Assembly: GCA_951213105.1 (NCBI GenBank)
Contig: OX578136.1
Location: 153,181,178-153,245,177, forward strand
Origin: Amaurobius ferox
Taxonomy: Eukaryota > Arthropoda > Arachnida > Araneae > Amaurobiidae
Reading direction: 5' to 3'
Length of the DNA stretch: 64,000 bases
Both the position numbers and the translations under genes were made by a program. Positions 34,293-46,200 of the stretch are shown here, one piece after another. Positions within the stretch are counted from its first letter, which is position 1, and each line of letters opens with the position of its first letter. The notes beneath the pieces are model-generated. The model ran no database searches. It saw only the letters and a program-made list of their open reading frames with translations, and was not told the DNA's origin.

Positions 34293-36035
34293 CTCGGCAT
34301 TCTCATGCCAGAATCCATTAAGTAGCTTGTTTTTTGTTTGCAAATTTTACAAGAAAAAAAAAATTCAAAAATCTATATTGTTGGTTCAAATGATCATAAT
34401 TATAGCATGTTACCTTTCATTTTAAAATCTTGAAAATATATTTCGACTGAAACTAAGTTTAACAATGTATCCCATCGTTAGAGGAGGGGGGGAATTTTTA
34501 GATTGACACCATACTTGGCAATGAACCCCTACCTTGCCCATCAAGGGGGGGGGACTAATGACGTCATGAACATAAAAATTGTATCAACTATTTTTCAATA
34601 CGATTGAAACTGTTAGGTTTCATGATCATTGAGCCGTAAACAATCTCTTTTATGCATAATTATGTTCAATTTTGTCCTATGCTACCAAAAAAAATATATA
34701 ATTTAACAGTTTTCACTTAATTTATAAAAGTTTTATCTAGTTCTAGATTTTTTAATAATAAACTGGATATAAAGTATCGTGAAAATTCATTAATATTTAT
34801 GCGAGCTATCGTGTACACAAGAAATTGACCGTAAACAGAGGGACATTCTAAATATAGTCGAAACGTGTTCGAGAGGCACTAAAACACATATTGCCAAAAT
34901 TTTTCATTAAAACAATACTTTCTTTATACTATATTCTACAGAATGAAATACAATGGAAATAGAAATTAAATACTGTTATAGGGGGAGGAGGTGCTTGAGG
35001 AGAATAAAGTGCTTTTAAGAAAAATAATAAAGAGGAGAATAAAGCGCTGCTCAGCATTAAGTAAAAGTACATGGAATGAAAATTCACTAAACTCATTGCA
35101 GGGTTAGATTCAAATCTGTTACTTTCAAAGCACGCATGACTGTATATGAAGAAAGTGTACAGTGTATGTTAAAATTCAAACCGTAGTAATAGTGGTGGTC
35201 ACCCGCTTCGGGCTCCTGAGCATATAACAACGTTCGTAAGAACGGTTTTGTACTCCGCAACTATTCAAACAATAACTTCTATTACTGAAATGAAAAGATA
35301 CACAGAATAATGCTGGACAAAATCATGATTTCATCGCAGCATAATACATTTAAATCAACAAATTCTGTTACTTTTATTCTAGAAGATGCAATCGAAACTT
35401 CACATATCAGAGGAAAAACTGAATACAATACTTTATATAGTACAAGTTATTTCTAATGCCATGTCAAACAAATAATCCATTATACATGCAATATATGACA
35501 ATACTACATTTTTACATGCAATTAATTTGTTATACTCTACAAAAACAATTGCTACCCTAGTTCATTTCCGAGATGCAGATATCTTTTAAGATTCCTAGCT
35601 AAAAAAACACTTAGAAAGTTCGCCGAGATATTATAAACAGCATAACTCATCTAGTGCTCATTTAGCCTTTTTGTGATATACAAACTCCTTTTAAAAGCAT
35701 TATGTAAAATAAAAATACAATCATACACGTATATATGAAGCGTAGATAACATAAAAATAAAGGAAACAAATCTTATAAGTCAATGCATAACCAACAATGA
35801 TGCGTTTTAGGATTAAGAAAAACTGGCAAGAAAGAGATGATATTTTAAGAAAAAAATTGTTAAATGTTGTCAGATTAATGTTTAAGGCATAAGGTCAACA
35901 TAATATGAATTAAATAAGAAAACTTACTTCAATTCTCTCCGAAAAAGCTTCAGAGCATAGTATAGAATTCAATGCAGGAATCTATTGAACCGTGTCAAGT
36001 CACGTAACTTTCTCGCCACAATTTATGATATAGCG
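34293..36035. other. AT-rich region with G tracts
   Basis: G tracts at about 34485-34492 and 34546-34553, and a CRE octamer TGACGTCA at 34559-34566. No gene seen. Confidence 0.5.
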
Positions 36036-36039
36036 CTCA

Positions 36040-36175
36040 AGGTTGGCTTTCTAGTCAGCCCTGATTTGGCGTTAAAGCGTTCGTGATTCACCGTTTTGTC
36101 CAAAGATCACCTGGCGGCCATCCTGGGTTCTGTACGCACCACCGATTCTGAATACGCGGCTTTCCTACTTTAATT
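36040..36175 (-). other. GC-richer patch, possible first exon or promoter
   Basis: The minus strand reads CCCAGGATGGCCGCCAGGTGATC, an ATG in fair context followed after 11 bases by a donor-like AG/GTGATC. Composition is richer than the surroundings. No protein family and no partner exon are visible, so this is only a possibility. Confidence 0.15.
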
Positions 36176-38929
36176 TAAGAAAAGTTATTATCACTCTCAT
36201 ATATCTAGCATATTCCATTCATAAGAAAAGTTATATTTTGAAAAATGGTTTTGCTTTTGATACTAACAAGTTCACCAAATTTTATTTCATATGATGTGAA
36301 TTAAATGTTAATGACATTGTGCTCTGGATTTTAATGTGTGAGTAAAAAATAAGCCATTTTGCTTTTGTCAACATTGTTATCAAATATCAATTTACATTAA
36401 ATGTTAAATCCAATGGCAGTAACATTGTTGTATGGGTTTTGAAGGTGGGTATAATAAGTGGATAAATAAGTTCATTGCAGTGTGTAGAAAAAATTATGTA
36501 TTTAACCAACATCAAAAATTTTAACAAAGCTGAAAAAATAATTTTTGACCTAACTTTCAGTTGACCAAATTAGGGGTCATTTTATGATCCCTATTGGTGA
36601 AGTTCGTATTTGCATTGCTCTCTTGTCGATATAATTGCGTCAAGGAGATAGTTCATTTGTAGTGTCAAATTGATAATGTATGATAATGGTAGTACAAACA
36701 TGAATAGGCACCACTTGAGAGAACGTGATTGTAAAAGCCCATTTTATGCAAAGGGGAAACGTTGTATAGATGCAAACAAGAGGATCATGTGAAGATGCAA
36801 ATATAAGTAATTTTCCAGGCCGTAAAAGTACTTGAGTAAAAGTTAATGTATCAATATAGTTGGCTAGTACTTAAATCAATAACACCAAGGTACGCCTTCC
36901 CTGATGTTGAGCGCATTGACTCAACAATGACCGGAGCAAATTTAAATAATTTGGCAAAAGAGGCATGAGAAAAAGATCCATCATGATATTTAATAATTCT
37001 TTAATTTTTGTGTTAAAAGAAGTATACAGATTTTAACCTTTACAAGCAGAGCTTAAATATCATATTCAGTCACTAAATATTATATTATTCAGTTCAAATA
37101 CTTTCGACACAAAACTTGCAATACTTGTTTCATAGTTATGAATTTTAAACAGCAAGTTGGTAAATAAAATTATATTTCATCAAATATTATCAAAGTTTAA
37201 TAATACCAAATTCAATTAATGTACTTGTAGATTTACTGGACCTTTACTCTATTCGGGCTGACTACGAAGTCTTAAACATTCCATGAATATGGATCAAGCC
37301 TGTTTGGTATTTATTCGACCTTTTTCTTTTAAGAAAAAAAACACATACAGTTACCCGGATGCAACATCATGACGGTCATAATATACAACAGGGGTTGGAG
37401 ATTTTAATTTAGTGAATAATTTAGACATTTCTTAGTTGTTAGAGCCGAATTTTCATAACCGTCATTCCAGCAGCCTTTTGTTCCAACCTCTCGAACTCAA
37501 GCAGCGTCTCTCTACTGCTACCAGATTCTGATGTCTCAAAAACATATACATCTCACCAGGCATTCGCTTTACTGGTGCGCCGAAAAGATCAAACAAATAA
37601 CACAAACTTTCAAATTTTTAGTTCCTTTTTTCATTATATTCTGATTCTGTTAGCTCAGATGGCCTACGAAATCAGTTAATTCTTTCATATTTGAATTTAT
37701 TTTTCCCTGTTTCAAATAATTGGTTTTCAATCATTTATTCTATTTATTTTTGCAGCTGGTTTAAATATTTCAGGTTTCTTTGTTACTATTTTTGCAAGTA
37801 CTCTTTCTTTTCAGCTGTTTCTATTCGTTCTGTTATTCATTGTCTTACCACTTCATTTCTTCCTTCTTTCCTATGTGATTTTGTGTGTTCATTGTTTCCC
37901 ACCAGTCAGTCTAGTTTTTTATCCTTTCATTTCTTTCCACTTTATTGGCAACTTCTTTTCTCTTAACTTCTATTACATGGGCCACCCCGACTTTACTTTA
38001 ACCCTTTTCCGACAGTCCACACACCCACGCGTCGATTGATAATGTGTATTCAAGACCGCCGTCTGGAAAGGATTAAGTGAGATCAAGCTTCTTTTTGGTC
38101 TTGAAGAAGGCTGTTATTTGTCATCGAATCTAGTAGATTATGTTTTTCTTTTTTGTATATATGATGTATTTAAGAAGTTTCTATTAAATGTGATTTATTG
38201 TAAAGATTGTATTTAATTATCTTCTTAAGTTCCAATTAAGAGTGCAAATCAGTTTCATTTAAAAAAAAGGGAAAATTCAAAATCCACACATACCTGATAC
38301 AATCAATCAATCAAAATTTTTATTGTAATAGCCCAAATATGAGGTGTGGAACTAGTAATAAATGAGAACTATTAATTTCGAGATACAAATGTTTATTATC
38401 ACCAGATGCAAAATCCTTATTCTTAGTGACTAAGGAAGGATATACAACAGCCCTTTAATATATCATAATTATTAAAAAATTGGAAAAATGCACAGTAAAA
38501 CGGAGAAACTTTATAACATGAGTTAATTAAAATTTTGAAATTCTGACTATCGAATATCAAACAAAGCAGTGTTATCGTTATTGACAATTCTCCTTATCAT
38601 GATGCATATTCTAATACATTTCAAAGACATCTACAAGAAAAAGGATACATAAACATGTTGGAACAGCAAAAATATTAGAAAAATATTTATTACAAAAGCA
38701 TTAGTACAACATTATTACAAAAACATTAGTAAAATGACTATGTTCACATTTCATGTCGCATTTTTCTGTGTAAATTTGAAATTTTAAGATGTAGAAAGGT
38801 CATAGCATCAATTTAACCAGTCACTTTTCTTGCACATTTTTTTCAACAGTCGTATTTTTGTTTTGTTATTATTGTTAATTTATTATTTCCATTGATTAAT
38901 TGTTTAATTTTTACCCTGATATTTAAGTG
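36176..38929. other. AT- and pyrimidine-rich region, no gene seen
   Basis: 37690-37980 is strongly T/C-rich on the plus strand, which explains the F/S/Y-rich ORF there. A patch at 37985-38110 (CCGCCGTCTGGAAAGG, TTGAAGAAGGCTGTTATTTG) may be the 3' part of a retroelement. Confidence 0.45.
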
Positions 38930-39651
38930 CAGTGCAGTGAAAAAAATATGCTTTGTATGTTATAAGGAAACAATTTCACTTTTGAGAAATACCTGGATCT
39001 TGTAAAATGGCCGATCATCGGAGGTCGAAGTTTTTTGCTTCCAATTTAAATAGCTTCAAAAAGTACATTCACATGTACTTTACCCTGTTTACCACCTCAG
39101 GACTCTTCCTCCTTGAATATCGCTGTTCTGTTAGATAAACATTGGAAAAATCTCCTATTTAATCAGTGTTGAAGACATTCACTAGTTCATAGCCTTGCAT
39201 GCGATGAGGGAGCTCCCTAACCAACCCCATCACAAACACTTTGAAGTTCAGATACATTTTCACTGCAAAGTTTCCTGATGACAATGTCATGTTTACTTTT
39301 GAGGCTCTTGAACCACCCATTGATGACTTTAAATTCACTGCTATGGCCAAGTGCTTAATTTGCAAAAATTCCCAACTTTCCTCTGCAACATCATTCACTA
39401 ACAGAAATTGCTTCGTCACAACATTGCACAAACCATTTCCTTGCACACTCGTCTACACCTGGAAAAGAATTTTTTTTCCTGTTTTCAAAGTTGCTTTCTA
39501 CTGAATCGTTGTTCTTTATCATCATTGAAGGAGTACTCGAAGAAATACCAAACTTTTATGCAACTTCATAAGAGGATTTCAGTCAAAAATTTTAAGATTT
39601 CCATTTTACTTCAATTGAGAGAACATCCAACCTTCTTTTCTTGCTCGCCAT
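38930..39651 (-). pseudogene. Decayed pogo/Tigger-like transposase (N-terminal half)
   Basis: Several minus-strand frames together show the family order. MASKKRRLDVLSIE from an ATG at 39651 and FGISSSTPSMMIKN match the N-terminal psq/CENP-B-type helix-turn-helix. VDECARKW then INGWFKSLKSKHDI matches the CENP-B HTH. LPHRMQGYELVNVFNTD leads to the first catalytic aspartate of the DDE domain, and GGK near 39097 and LRPPMIGHF match the segment after it. Multiple stops and frameshifts separate these blocks, and similarity fades below about 38930 before the second catalytic residue. Pogo transposases cut and paste at TA dinucleotides; this copy cannot encode one. Names rest on motif recall, not a search. 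Confidence 0.7.
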
Positions 39652-40271
39652 TTGCGTCTCTTAACATAACAATCATGAACTTAACTAGCACATAGAACAC
39701 AACAAAATAGCTTTTTGTGTCCTTGATCCCCTGGAATTTTGCAAGCTAATTGAAGCAATTTCCACAAAAAGAAGGGTAAAACTGGCTTTTCATCATTCAT
39801 ATCCCCTCTAACATTCACTGTCCGATTGTTAATAAAATAAAATTAATTAAAATTTAGTGTCTCTCAGAAGTAGGAAATATTTATAGAGTATTTTTTTTTA
39901 AATGTGCAAATGTTTATTGATATGTGGTAAAAATTTGTTAGTGATATATAGATTGGATACACAGATATGAATTTCGTCTTCAAGTACTGCTTCTAAAAGC
40001 AGAGTCTTGGAAAAGTCATTTATGTGCAATTTTTCAAAATTTTGACATTATATCTCAGAAATTATGTGAACCAAATATGAAAAAATTTCCTACATGGAGT
40101 AATAACTTGATGGTAGTAACAAGTAAAAAGTTTCATAAAAATCTTTAGTTGGTGGGTGTAATGTCAAAAGTTCACTACGTGTTATGACATGAAATGACGC
40201 TATAACATAAATAGTCATTTATACTAGCTGGAAAACCCAGCATCATTCAGTAAAAGGGTAGAGGAAACTCT
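39652..40271. other. Non-coding flank of the transposase remnant
   Basis: AT-rich. ACTAGCTGGAAAACCCAGC at 40227 resembles a family C start but is not followed by a recognisable body. Confidence 0.4.
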
Positions 40272-40275
40272 TGTA

Positions 40276-40422
40276 CCTAGGGCCAGCAATTTTCAAACTG
40301 CAATAATATCACTTAAAATAACCCTTCAGTAATCAAACCAGTTTTTACTGGTTAGGTCTTTCATTACCTCTTTTTTCTTCTAAAAGATATTACATTAAGA
40401 AAAGTTCTGCAAATGGCCCTAG
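40276..40422. mobile_element. Small TA-flanked inverted-repeat element (~147 bp)
   Basis: CCTAGGGCCAGCA at 40276 after TA and TGCAAATGGCCCTAG ending at 40422 before TTA are inverted ends. Non-autonomous and non-coding. Confidence 0.5.
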
Positions 40423-40438
40423 TTACAATGACAGTGTT

Positions 40439-40443
40439 GTACC
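40439..40443 (+). repeat. 5' target-site duplication GTACC
   Basis: Identical to 49499-49503 on the other side of the gypsy element; 5-bp duplication is usual for this superfamily. Confidence 0.9.
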
Positions 40444-41398
40444 TGTTATATTGTAATTTTCAATTCCCAATATAACATTGCTCTTTTTTGAAAGAGGAAG
40501 TGGACCTAAGAAGACGGTCCCTCATGAAGTGAGGCAATTTTTGTAACATTCCCTCGAACGCAGCTGCACCGGACATTCATTTCGAAAAGAGAGGGTGCTT
40601 CTCAAGTTCATGTCAGCGTTAGGTGTTACAACAAACGGAAGGGGTTGAACTTCTTGACCCCAGAGTCAATTAATATCACTCGAACCTTGGGAAAATTCTC
40701 GTGAGAACTTTCAACGATTTTAAAACTGGAGACTGCATATCTCATATTTCAGGGGGGCCTTGACCAATAATATAGCCTGAAGGGCGTAGCCCTTAATTTA
40801 CTTAGCCAATTATGGACAGGGGCGCCTTGTTAAGGGGGTAGAGACAGAGAGCAACTTTGGACTTTAAGTTTTTGAAATCGGGGACTTGAATTTTGGGAGT
40901 GAAAAGAAGAGGTCGCAAGAGCGACGGATCTCGGAGAGAGCGAGCCCACGGGACAGAGCCGGAGCGCGCTGTCATAAAGTCCGACATCGGCAGTGATGAT
41001 CGAGGTAGGACAATTCTACACATATTTTTGCACTTTGATTATTATTATCTCTCTGACCCTCCTAAATAAGGTTAACCTGGGCCATTAAGACGTAGGCTAG
41101 TAAGAATAGTGAGTTAATGCACATTAATAGGTTAATAATTGTAATGCTCATATTATGATCATAGAATGAGGAGATTTGATTGTCTTAATGTACTACACTA
41201 AAGATGTTGGTATATGAAATTTACCAGATGTTAATAGTTATTAAATAAGGTTTGTCTTAATGAAATAAATTCTTTGTTATTGTTTAAAATTAAGCCTCTT
41301 CATTTTAATTACTGGTATTATGTATTTCTTTATTTACTCCACTTTACGAGATCGGTCTATATAGCGTCAATACCTGACGTGTGATGACTCACATATCA
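40444..41398 (+). repeat. 5' LTR (955 bp)
   Basis: Starts TGTTATATTG and ends CACATATCA. AATAAA at 41264-41269 may serve 3' end formation. A GC-rich part at about 40912-40980 lies mid-LTR. The 73-codon minus-strand ORF inside occurs identically in both LTRs and is not a gene. Confidence 0.95.
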
Positions 41399-41560
41399 TT
41401 TTGGCGCCCGTGACCAGTCGAACCTGGACTCAAAATTATTGCACACATATCATTTTGGTGCCGTTTAAACCAGTTTCGAACCTGGACTCAAAATTATTGC
41501 ACCCTTATCATATTGGTGCTCATGAGCAATCAAACCTCGATTCAAAATTATTTAACCCTT
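41399..41560 (+). promoter_or_regulatory. Primer-binding region, tandemly repeated three times
   Basis: TTGGCGCCCGTGACCAG follows the LTR by two bases; TGGCGCCC matches the 3' end complement of lysine-type tRNAs used by many retroelements. The LTR tail plus this site recurs: ACATATCATTTTGG-CGCC (41391), ACATATCATTTTGG-TGCC (41445) and CTTATCATATTGG-TGCT (41504), each followed by CGAACCTGGACTCAAAATTATT or a variant. Only the first abuts the LTR, so it is the likely functional site. Confidence 0.7.
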
Positions 41561-42065
41561 CTGGCGACTTTGCTGTTTTAGACCAGTTATATGCCAGAAT
41601 TTAAATTTTAATGAAGAGAATAAATATATTTGGAATTAATGAGAAATGAAAAGATTGAATAAAAAAATTTTTTTGTGTGTAAAATAAGGATTAAATTAAA
41701 GAAAGAATTTTAAAATTAAAATAAATATAGGTAAATTTAAGAAAATTTATTTCACAGTATGAGAAGCAAGCAAATAGTGAATCATTATGTGTTCTTAATG
41801 AGACATGCCATATTGTATGTGAAAATATAATTATTAGGGAACTTGAAGCTTTTAAGAAATTTTTGAATTGTATAAATATTTGTGTAATATTTGAGGAGTT
41901 AATTATGAGGATTGAAGTATTTGCATGCGTAGATAGTGAAATGATTAGAATTATGTTTTTGAATTTATGTGATATTGTATTTAAATATTTTGGGGGAACA
42001 TTTTGAGGTGTAAAAACAGGAGATAATTTTAGATATAGAATTTTTGCGAGAAAGTGAAATTTAGA
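41561..42065 (+). other. gypsy 5' leader
   Basis: About 500 bp of A/T-rich untranslated sequence between the repeated primer site and gag. Confidence 0.7.
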
Positions 42066-43223
42066 ATGACGGAAAGCGGAGAAAATCATCCAGCAACGAG
42101 GGGCAGGTTACCAGGACTTATACACCTATTAGGGGAATGCAATGGCATAGAGAATGATGTAGAAATTTTTTTTGACCAGATCAAATCTTTAAGCAGCTTG
42201 GGGGATTGGTCAGAGGAGGAAAAGTTAGCAATTGTGAAATCGCGGTTAAGAGGGAATGCAAGAAAATTTTATATAGGGTCACAAGAATTAAGAAGGGAAA
42301 CATCTTTCGAAAAATTTAGGGATAGGTTATTAGAGTTCTTTACAGAAAAACCGAACATTACAACAAATCAGATCCTTTTCACGACCGCAAAACAGACACA
42401 GGGAGAAACGATTAAGCAGCTGGCGCACAGAATAACAACACTAACTTTAAATTATATTGGCGACACAGAGCACAGTGAAGCGACACAACAGATTATGGAT
42501 AAATTAAGGTTAAGTAAATTCTTAGAGGCGGTAACACCTGAATTCCAGAAAGAAATAATAAAAACTAATGCACAAAATTTTGATGAAGCTGTAAAAATAG
42601 CCACAAACTTGGAACAGGCAAATTTAGCTGCGATAACGGCAAATGTAAATAGTGCTACATATAGACAAGAAATTGAGACGCTCCGCAAAGAGCAACAGGA
42701 ATTTAACGCACATATTTTAAATTCAATTACCCAAGAAATAAACACATTAAAAATCCAAGAAAAAGTACAAATTCCCACGACACAAACAAAAAAACTCGTA
42801 ACATGCCACTACTGTAATAAACAGGGACATTTCATGAGAGAATGCCGAATATACAAAGCTGATCATTTTAAACAAACACAGAGTCAAAACATAAACAACG
42901 CGAGGACACAGTGGCATAATCAAATACAGTCTCCTCCCCACTCATTTCAAACCCAGCCGTATGATGACCACAGAACTTACTCCTCCCAGCCGGACACATA
43001 CGATTATAGGCCAAACCACGCCTTTGGAAACTATCAACAGAGCAGAAATTACTATGCAGCACCCCCTCCACAAAGTAGATTTTCTAGGGAACAACGATAT
43101 AATAGGGACGAGTCAAACCAAAACAGAATCAGAGAATCGGGCGGGCAAAGAAACAATGGGAGAGAGATGAATACAAGATTTGAATACAGAAATTTCCCTA
43201 ATAGAAGAGATAATTTAAACTAA
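42066..43223 (+). CDS. gag: Gag polyprotein (capsid and nucleocapsid)
   Basis: The 385-residue frame starts at ATG 42066 (MTESGENHP); an upstream GTG at 42054 is in frame but unlikely. The middle part (about residues 30-200: WSEEEKLAIVKSRLRGNARKF onward) has the helical capsid character of gypsy Gag. One CCHC knuckle, C247-x2-C250-x4-H255-x4-C260 (CHYCNKQGHFMREC), marks the nucleocapsid. The C-terminus is rich in R, N, Q, Y and P, suited to RNA binding. Gag forms the particle that packages the genomic RNA. It ends at TAA 43221, directly after a slippery heptamer leading into pol. Confidence 0.9.
   Translation: MTESGENHPATRGRLPGLIHLLGECNGIENDVEIFFDQIKSLSSLGDWSEEEKLAIVKSRLRGNARKFYIGSQELRRETSFEKFRDRLLEFFTEKPNITTNQILFTTAKQTQGETIKQLAHRITTLTLNYIGDTEHSEATQQIMDKLRLSKFLEAVTPEFQKEIIKTNAQNFDEAVKIATNLEQANLAAITANVNSATYRQEIETLRKEQQEFNAHILNSITQEINTLKIQEKVQIPTTQTKKLVTCHYCNKQGHFMRECRIYKADHFKQTQSQNINNARTQWHNQIQSPPHSFQTQPYDDHRTYSSQPDTYDYRPNHAFGNYQQSRNYYAAPPPQSRFSREQRYNRDESNQNRIRESGGQRNNGREMNTRFEYRNFPNRRDNLN
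43214..43220 (+). promoter_or_regulatory. -1 programmed frameshift site T_TTA_AAC
   Basis: In gag frame the codons are AAT TTA AAC TAA. The heptamer T TTA AAC is a canonical X-XXY-YYZ slip site and sits immediately before the gag stop. Slipping back one base enters the pol frame, which is open from 43214 (the preceding in-frame codon at 43211 is TAA). Pol has no ATG before its protease motif, so it needs this shift. Confidence 0.8.
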
Positions 43224-46200
43224 TTGTGGGAGCTTTAAATAATAACTTACAAAGAGAGAAAAATTACAGGGTAAAGTTCCCGAGAAAAATTGAAATTCCT
43301 GTACAAACAGAAAATAAGAAATTGGAGATACATAACGATGAAAGTACTGAAAAACATGAGGAAACGATTGCATCTGTAGGAGAACAAATTGAAAAAACAG
43401 AATTGCCAACAATAATAGCTCAATTTAAAAATATACAAAGCGAACTCATGATAGACTCTGGAGCGAGCGTTAGTGTATTATCATTAGAATTGTTCAATAA
43501 AATTAAAGATAATGTCAAAATTAAATATGTGTCAAGGAGTGTTACAATATCAACTTTAACAGGACATAGTATTGAATATATAAAGACTGTGGAAATTCCA
43601 TTTAAAATTCAGGGAAAACAGTTCAAACATATTTTTTTTGTCACAACAGCAAGATTTACACAAAAATTTAAGGGAGTATTGGGTTTTGACTTTTTACAGA
43701 AAAATCAAGCCATTTTGAATACACAAAAGAACATTCTGAAGATGGGCGACATAGAAATAATTTTAAATTCTGATAGGCAAATTGATAGACAAATAAATGA
43801 GATAATACAGGAAAGACCGAATCTAGCCAAAATTTTAAGAAAAGTAGAAATCAAACCGAATTCGAGGGAGAATGTTGTAGTATATAGTGAGGAAAGTCTA
43901 GAAAATGGAACAGAGGTTTTGTTCGAACCCAAAGAAAAATCATACATTGTAATGAATTATGGAATACACCACATGAATGAGAACAAAATTAAAATTGAAG
44001 TTCAGAATAACACGAATGCGACAATTACATTAAATAAAAACATGGCTTTAGGAAACATTACGACAGATTTTACGATACAACAACAGGACATTAAAGAACC
44101 AGAAATTAGTGAACGGACACATAAATACGAAGAGATGATAAATTTAATACAGGCTAAACCGGAGATAATTGAAGAAAGAAAAAAAGATTTGAAAACAGAA
44201 GATTTTAATACTGACCACATGGACCCAAACATTAAACAAGATTTCCTCAAATTTGTAATGCAATATTCGGACGTTTCTTCAAAATCATTAAAAACTTTAG
44301 GAGCGACGGACATCGTAAAACCGGTGATAAAGCTTGCACATGACCACGCAATACGTTCCAGGCCATACGACGTTCCGTACGCACTGCAGGATACCGCAAA
44401 AAATCAATTAAAAGAGTTAGAAGAAGCAGGGATAATTGCCAGAACAAAATCAAATTTTGCATCGCCGATGATTTTAGTGCGTAAAACAAGTGGAGAGTAC
44501 CGTTTATGTTTAGATCTGAGATTAATTAATAACATATCCACTCTTTTTCCTTACAAAATTCCCCGTGTAAATGAAATTATAACTAAATTAGCCGGACATA
44601 GATACTATTCGAAACTGGATTTTCATAGTGCATTCAACCAATTGGTTTTACCTGAAGACACAAAAGAATTATTTGCTTTTACAACGCCCTATGGCAACTA
44701 CCAATTTGAAAGACTCGTTTTTGGACATGTAAGCTCCGCTCCAATTTTTCAACAGGTTATGGACACCATTTTAGCGGACTTAAGAGAGGAAAACATACAA
44801 GCTTACATCGACGACATAATAATCCCGGCTAACTCTTATTCAGAATTAATACATAAATTAAAATTAGTATTCGATAAATTAAGAAAATACAACCTAACTC
44901 TGACACCCAGCAAATGTAAATTTTTTGTAGAAAAAGTAGCATATTTAGGATTTGAAATTAGTCAAAAAGGCATTACACCAACAGATGAAAATATAAACAA
45001 AATCACTTCTTTTCCAGTACCAAAAACATTAAGAAAATTAAAAAGATTTTTAGGCATTTGTAATTTTTACAGAAATTCAATAAAAAATTATGCTCAATTA
45101 ACCGCGGTTTTATCAGACTTAACAAGAAAGGATAATAAATTTAAATGGGATAATAAATGTGAGGAGGCATTCCAGGAACTCCAAGAATGTTTTTTCAAGA
45201 AACCATTACTTATACAGCCAGATTTTGACAAAGACTTTTATCTGAATATCGATGGCAGCATTCAGTCCATAGGAGGCGCTCTTTTACAATACAGAGAGGG
45301 AATTTTAAAACCGATTGCATATTTTAGCAGGAAATTATCGATACAGGAGCAAAAATACCCGGCCATGAAAATTGAATTACTTGCTATGCATCAGGGAATG
45401 AAATTTTTTAGGAATTTTCTTTTCGGACGAAAGTTTTTTGTGCTTTCTGACCATTTACCTTTGGGACAGCATTTAAAAATACAAAACCCACCCAGCGTAT
45501 TACAGAGGTGGCTTTTAGAGATATCTGAATATGATTATGAATTTATTCACGTCCCGGGTAAAGATAATTTATTAGCGGATTTTTTAAGTAGAGATGATTT
45601 TGAAAATAAACAAACAGAGCAGAATGAGGGAAAACAAAACATTGAGAATCCAAGGGGAGAAATTAACCTGATAGAACAAATTAAGGGAGAAAACACGGTG
45701 AAAAGAAATGGATATGTGAATGAGGATAGTGTCTATATTGCACAGATAAACACAATAACAGAAATCCCGGCATTAGATAGAATTTTAGAGGAACAAATTA
45801 AAGATCCAAAATTAAAAATAATCAGAGAAAATTTACAAAACCGGAATTTTAAAGAGGGTAAACATTATGACACATTATATATTGACGAGGAAACTAATTT
45901 ATTAATGCACGTAGGAAACTGGAAGGACAGACCTTGGAGAGACAATTTGAACAAAACTATAGTTATACCCAGAAATTTACAGAAAGAAATTTTAGCGATT
46001 ACACATGTAACACATGCAGGGATCGATAAAACTTATAAACTTTTATCGGACAGATATTTTTGGACGGGTATGTACAGTGACACACAAAATTTTATTACAT
46101 CTTGCGAACAGTGTAGAAAGAAAAAGGGAAAAAATCAGCCCGTTCCCCTGGGAAGAAATCCTATACCTGATGGGCCCGTGCAAATTTTGTCGACAGACAT

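Noticed and set aside
37691..37966. 91-codon ORF rich in F, S and Y
   Set aside because: Falls in a T/C-rich tract; the composition alone gives it.
42054..42065. Gag start at 42054
   Set aside because: The codon is GTG; the first ATG in frame is 42066, so that start was chosen.
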